DNA from: JAWLCG01 sp041687295 | GTDB lineage: Bacteria; Planctomycetota; Phycisphaerae; SM23-33; FEN-1343 | Direction of reading: 5' to 3' | Assembly (NCBI GenBank): GCA_041687295.1 | Contig: JAWLCG010000356.1 | Span: 1 to 5,029 of the forward strand | DNA: 5,029 bases | In this document: positions 4,983 to 5,029 of the stretch, piece after piece | Position numbering within the stretch: the first letter of the stretch is position 1 | Layout of the letters: every line of letters begins with the position of its first letter | The notes under the pieces: model-generated | Seen by the model: only the letters and a program-made list of their open reading frames with translations | Told to the model about the DNA's origin: nothing | Database searches by the model: none | Translations under genes and position numbers: made by a program

Positions 4983-5029
4983 GCGCCCGCGCGGGCCGGC
5001 TCTGCCGTAGGCCGGGTCGAGCGTTCGCG

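Overview
The window is GC-rich bacterial DNA (the coding regions look well above 60% GC) with three full-length genes. None of them forms an operon with another. The likely source is a planctomycete, perhaps of the Phycisphaerae. That inference rests on two things. The first is a siroheme-dependent haem gene of the anaerobe type. The second is a cluster of short dispersed repeats (GAACCCAATTC and the GTGCCACGGCTG/CAGCCGTGGCAC palindrome) that I recall from planctomycete genomes. I could not search for either.

Layout. Positions 1-130 hold no gene I can support. Positions 131-1141 (minus strand) encode a complete phosphate acetyltransferase (Pta), with all the signature motifs near its C terminus. 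Positions 1142-1303 are a divergent intergenic region. It has a plausible promoter for pta and three direct copies of GCGCGGTC spaced 32 and 21 bp apart. Positions 1304-2278 (plus strand) encode an unrecognised membrane protein with about eight transmembrane segments. Positions 2279-2608 are a 330-bp convergent intergenic region made almost entirely of repeats: four copies of GAACCCAATTC, a 27-nt segment present twice in opposite orientation, and a double-hairpin palindrome in the centre. Positions 2609-4930 (minus strand) encode a 773-residue protein carrying two complete radical SAM/SPASM enzymes in one chain. The first half looks like AhbC (12,18-didecarboxysiroheme deacetylase). The second looks like AhbD (Fe-coproporphyrin III decarboxylase, haem b synthase). 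A strong Shine-Dalgarno and a candidate promoter lie just upstream, at 4936-4982.

Function. The AhbC-AhbD chain would carry out the last two steps of the siroheme-dependent haem b pathway, in order. This suggests an organism that makes haem without oxygen-dependent or protoporphyrin enzymes. Pta links acetyl-CoA to acetyl phosphate and fits a fermentative or acetate-handling metabolism; no acetate kinase is visible in the window. The membrane protein cannot be tied to either pathway.

The two most interesting items are the haem-enzyme fusion and the nested repeat island between the convergent genes.
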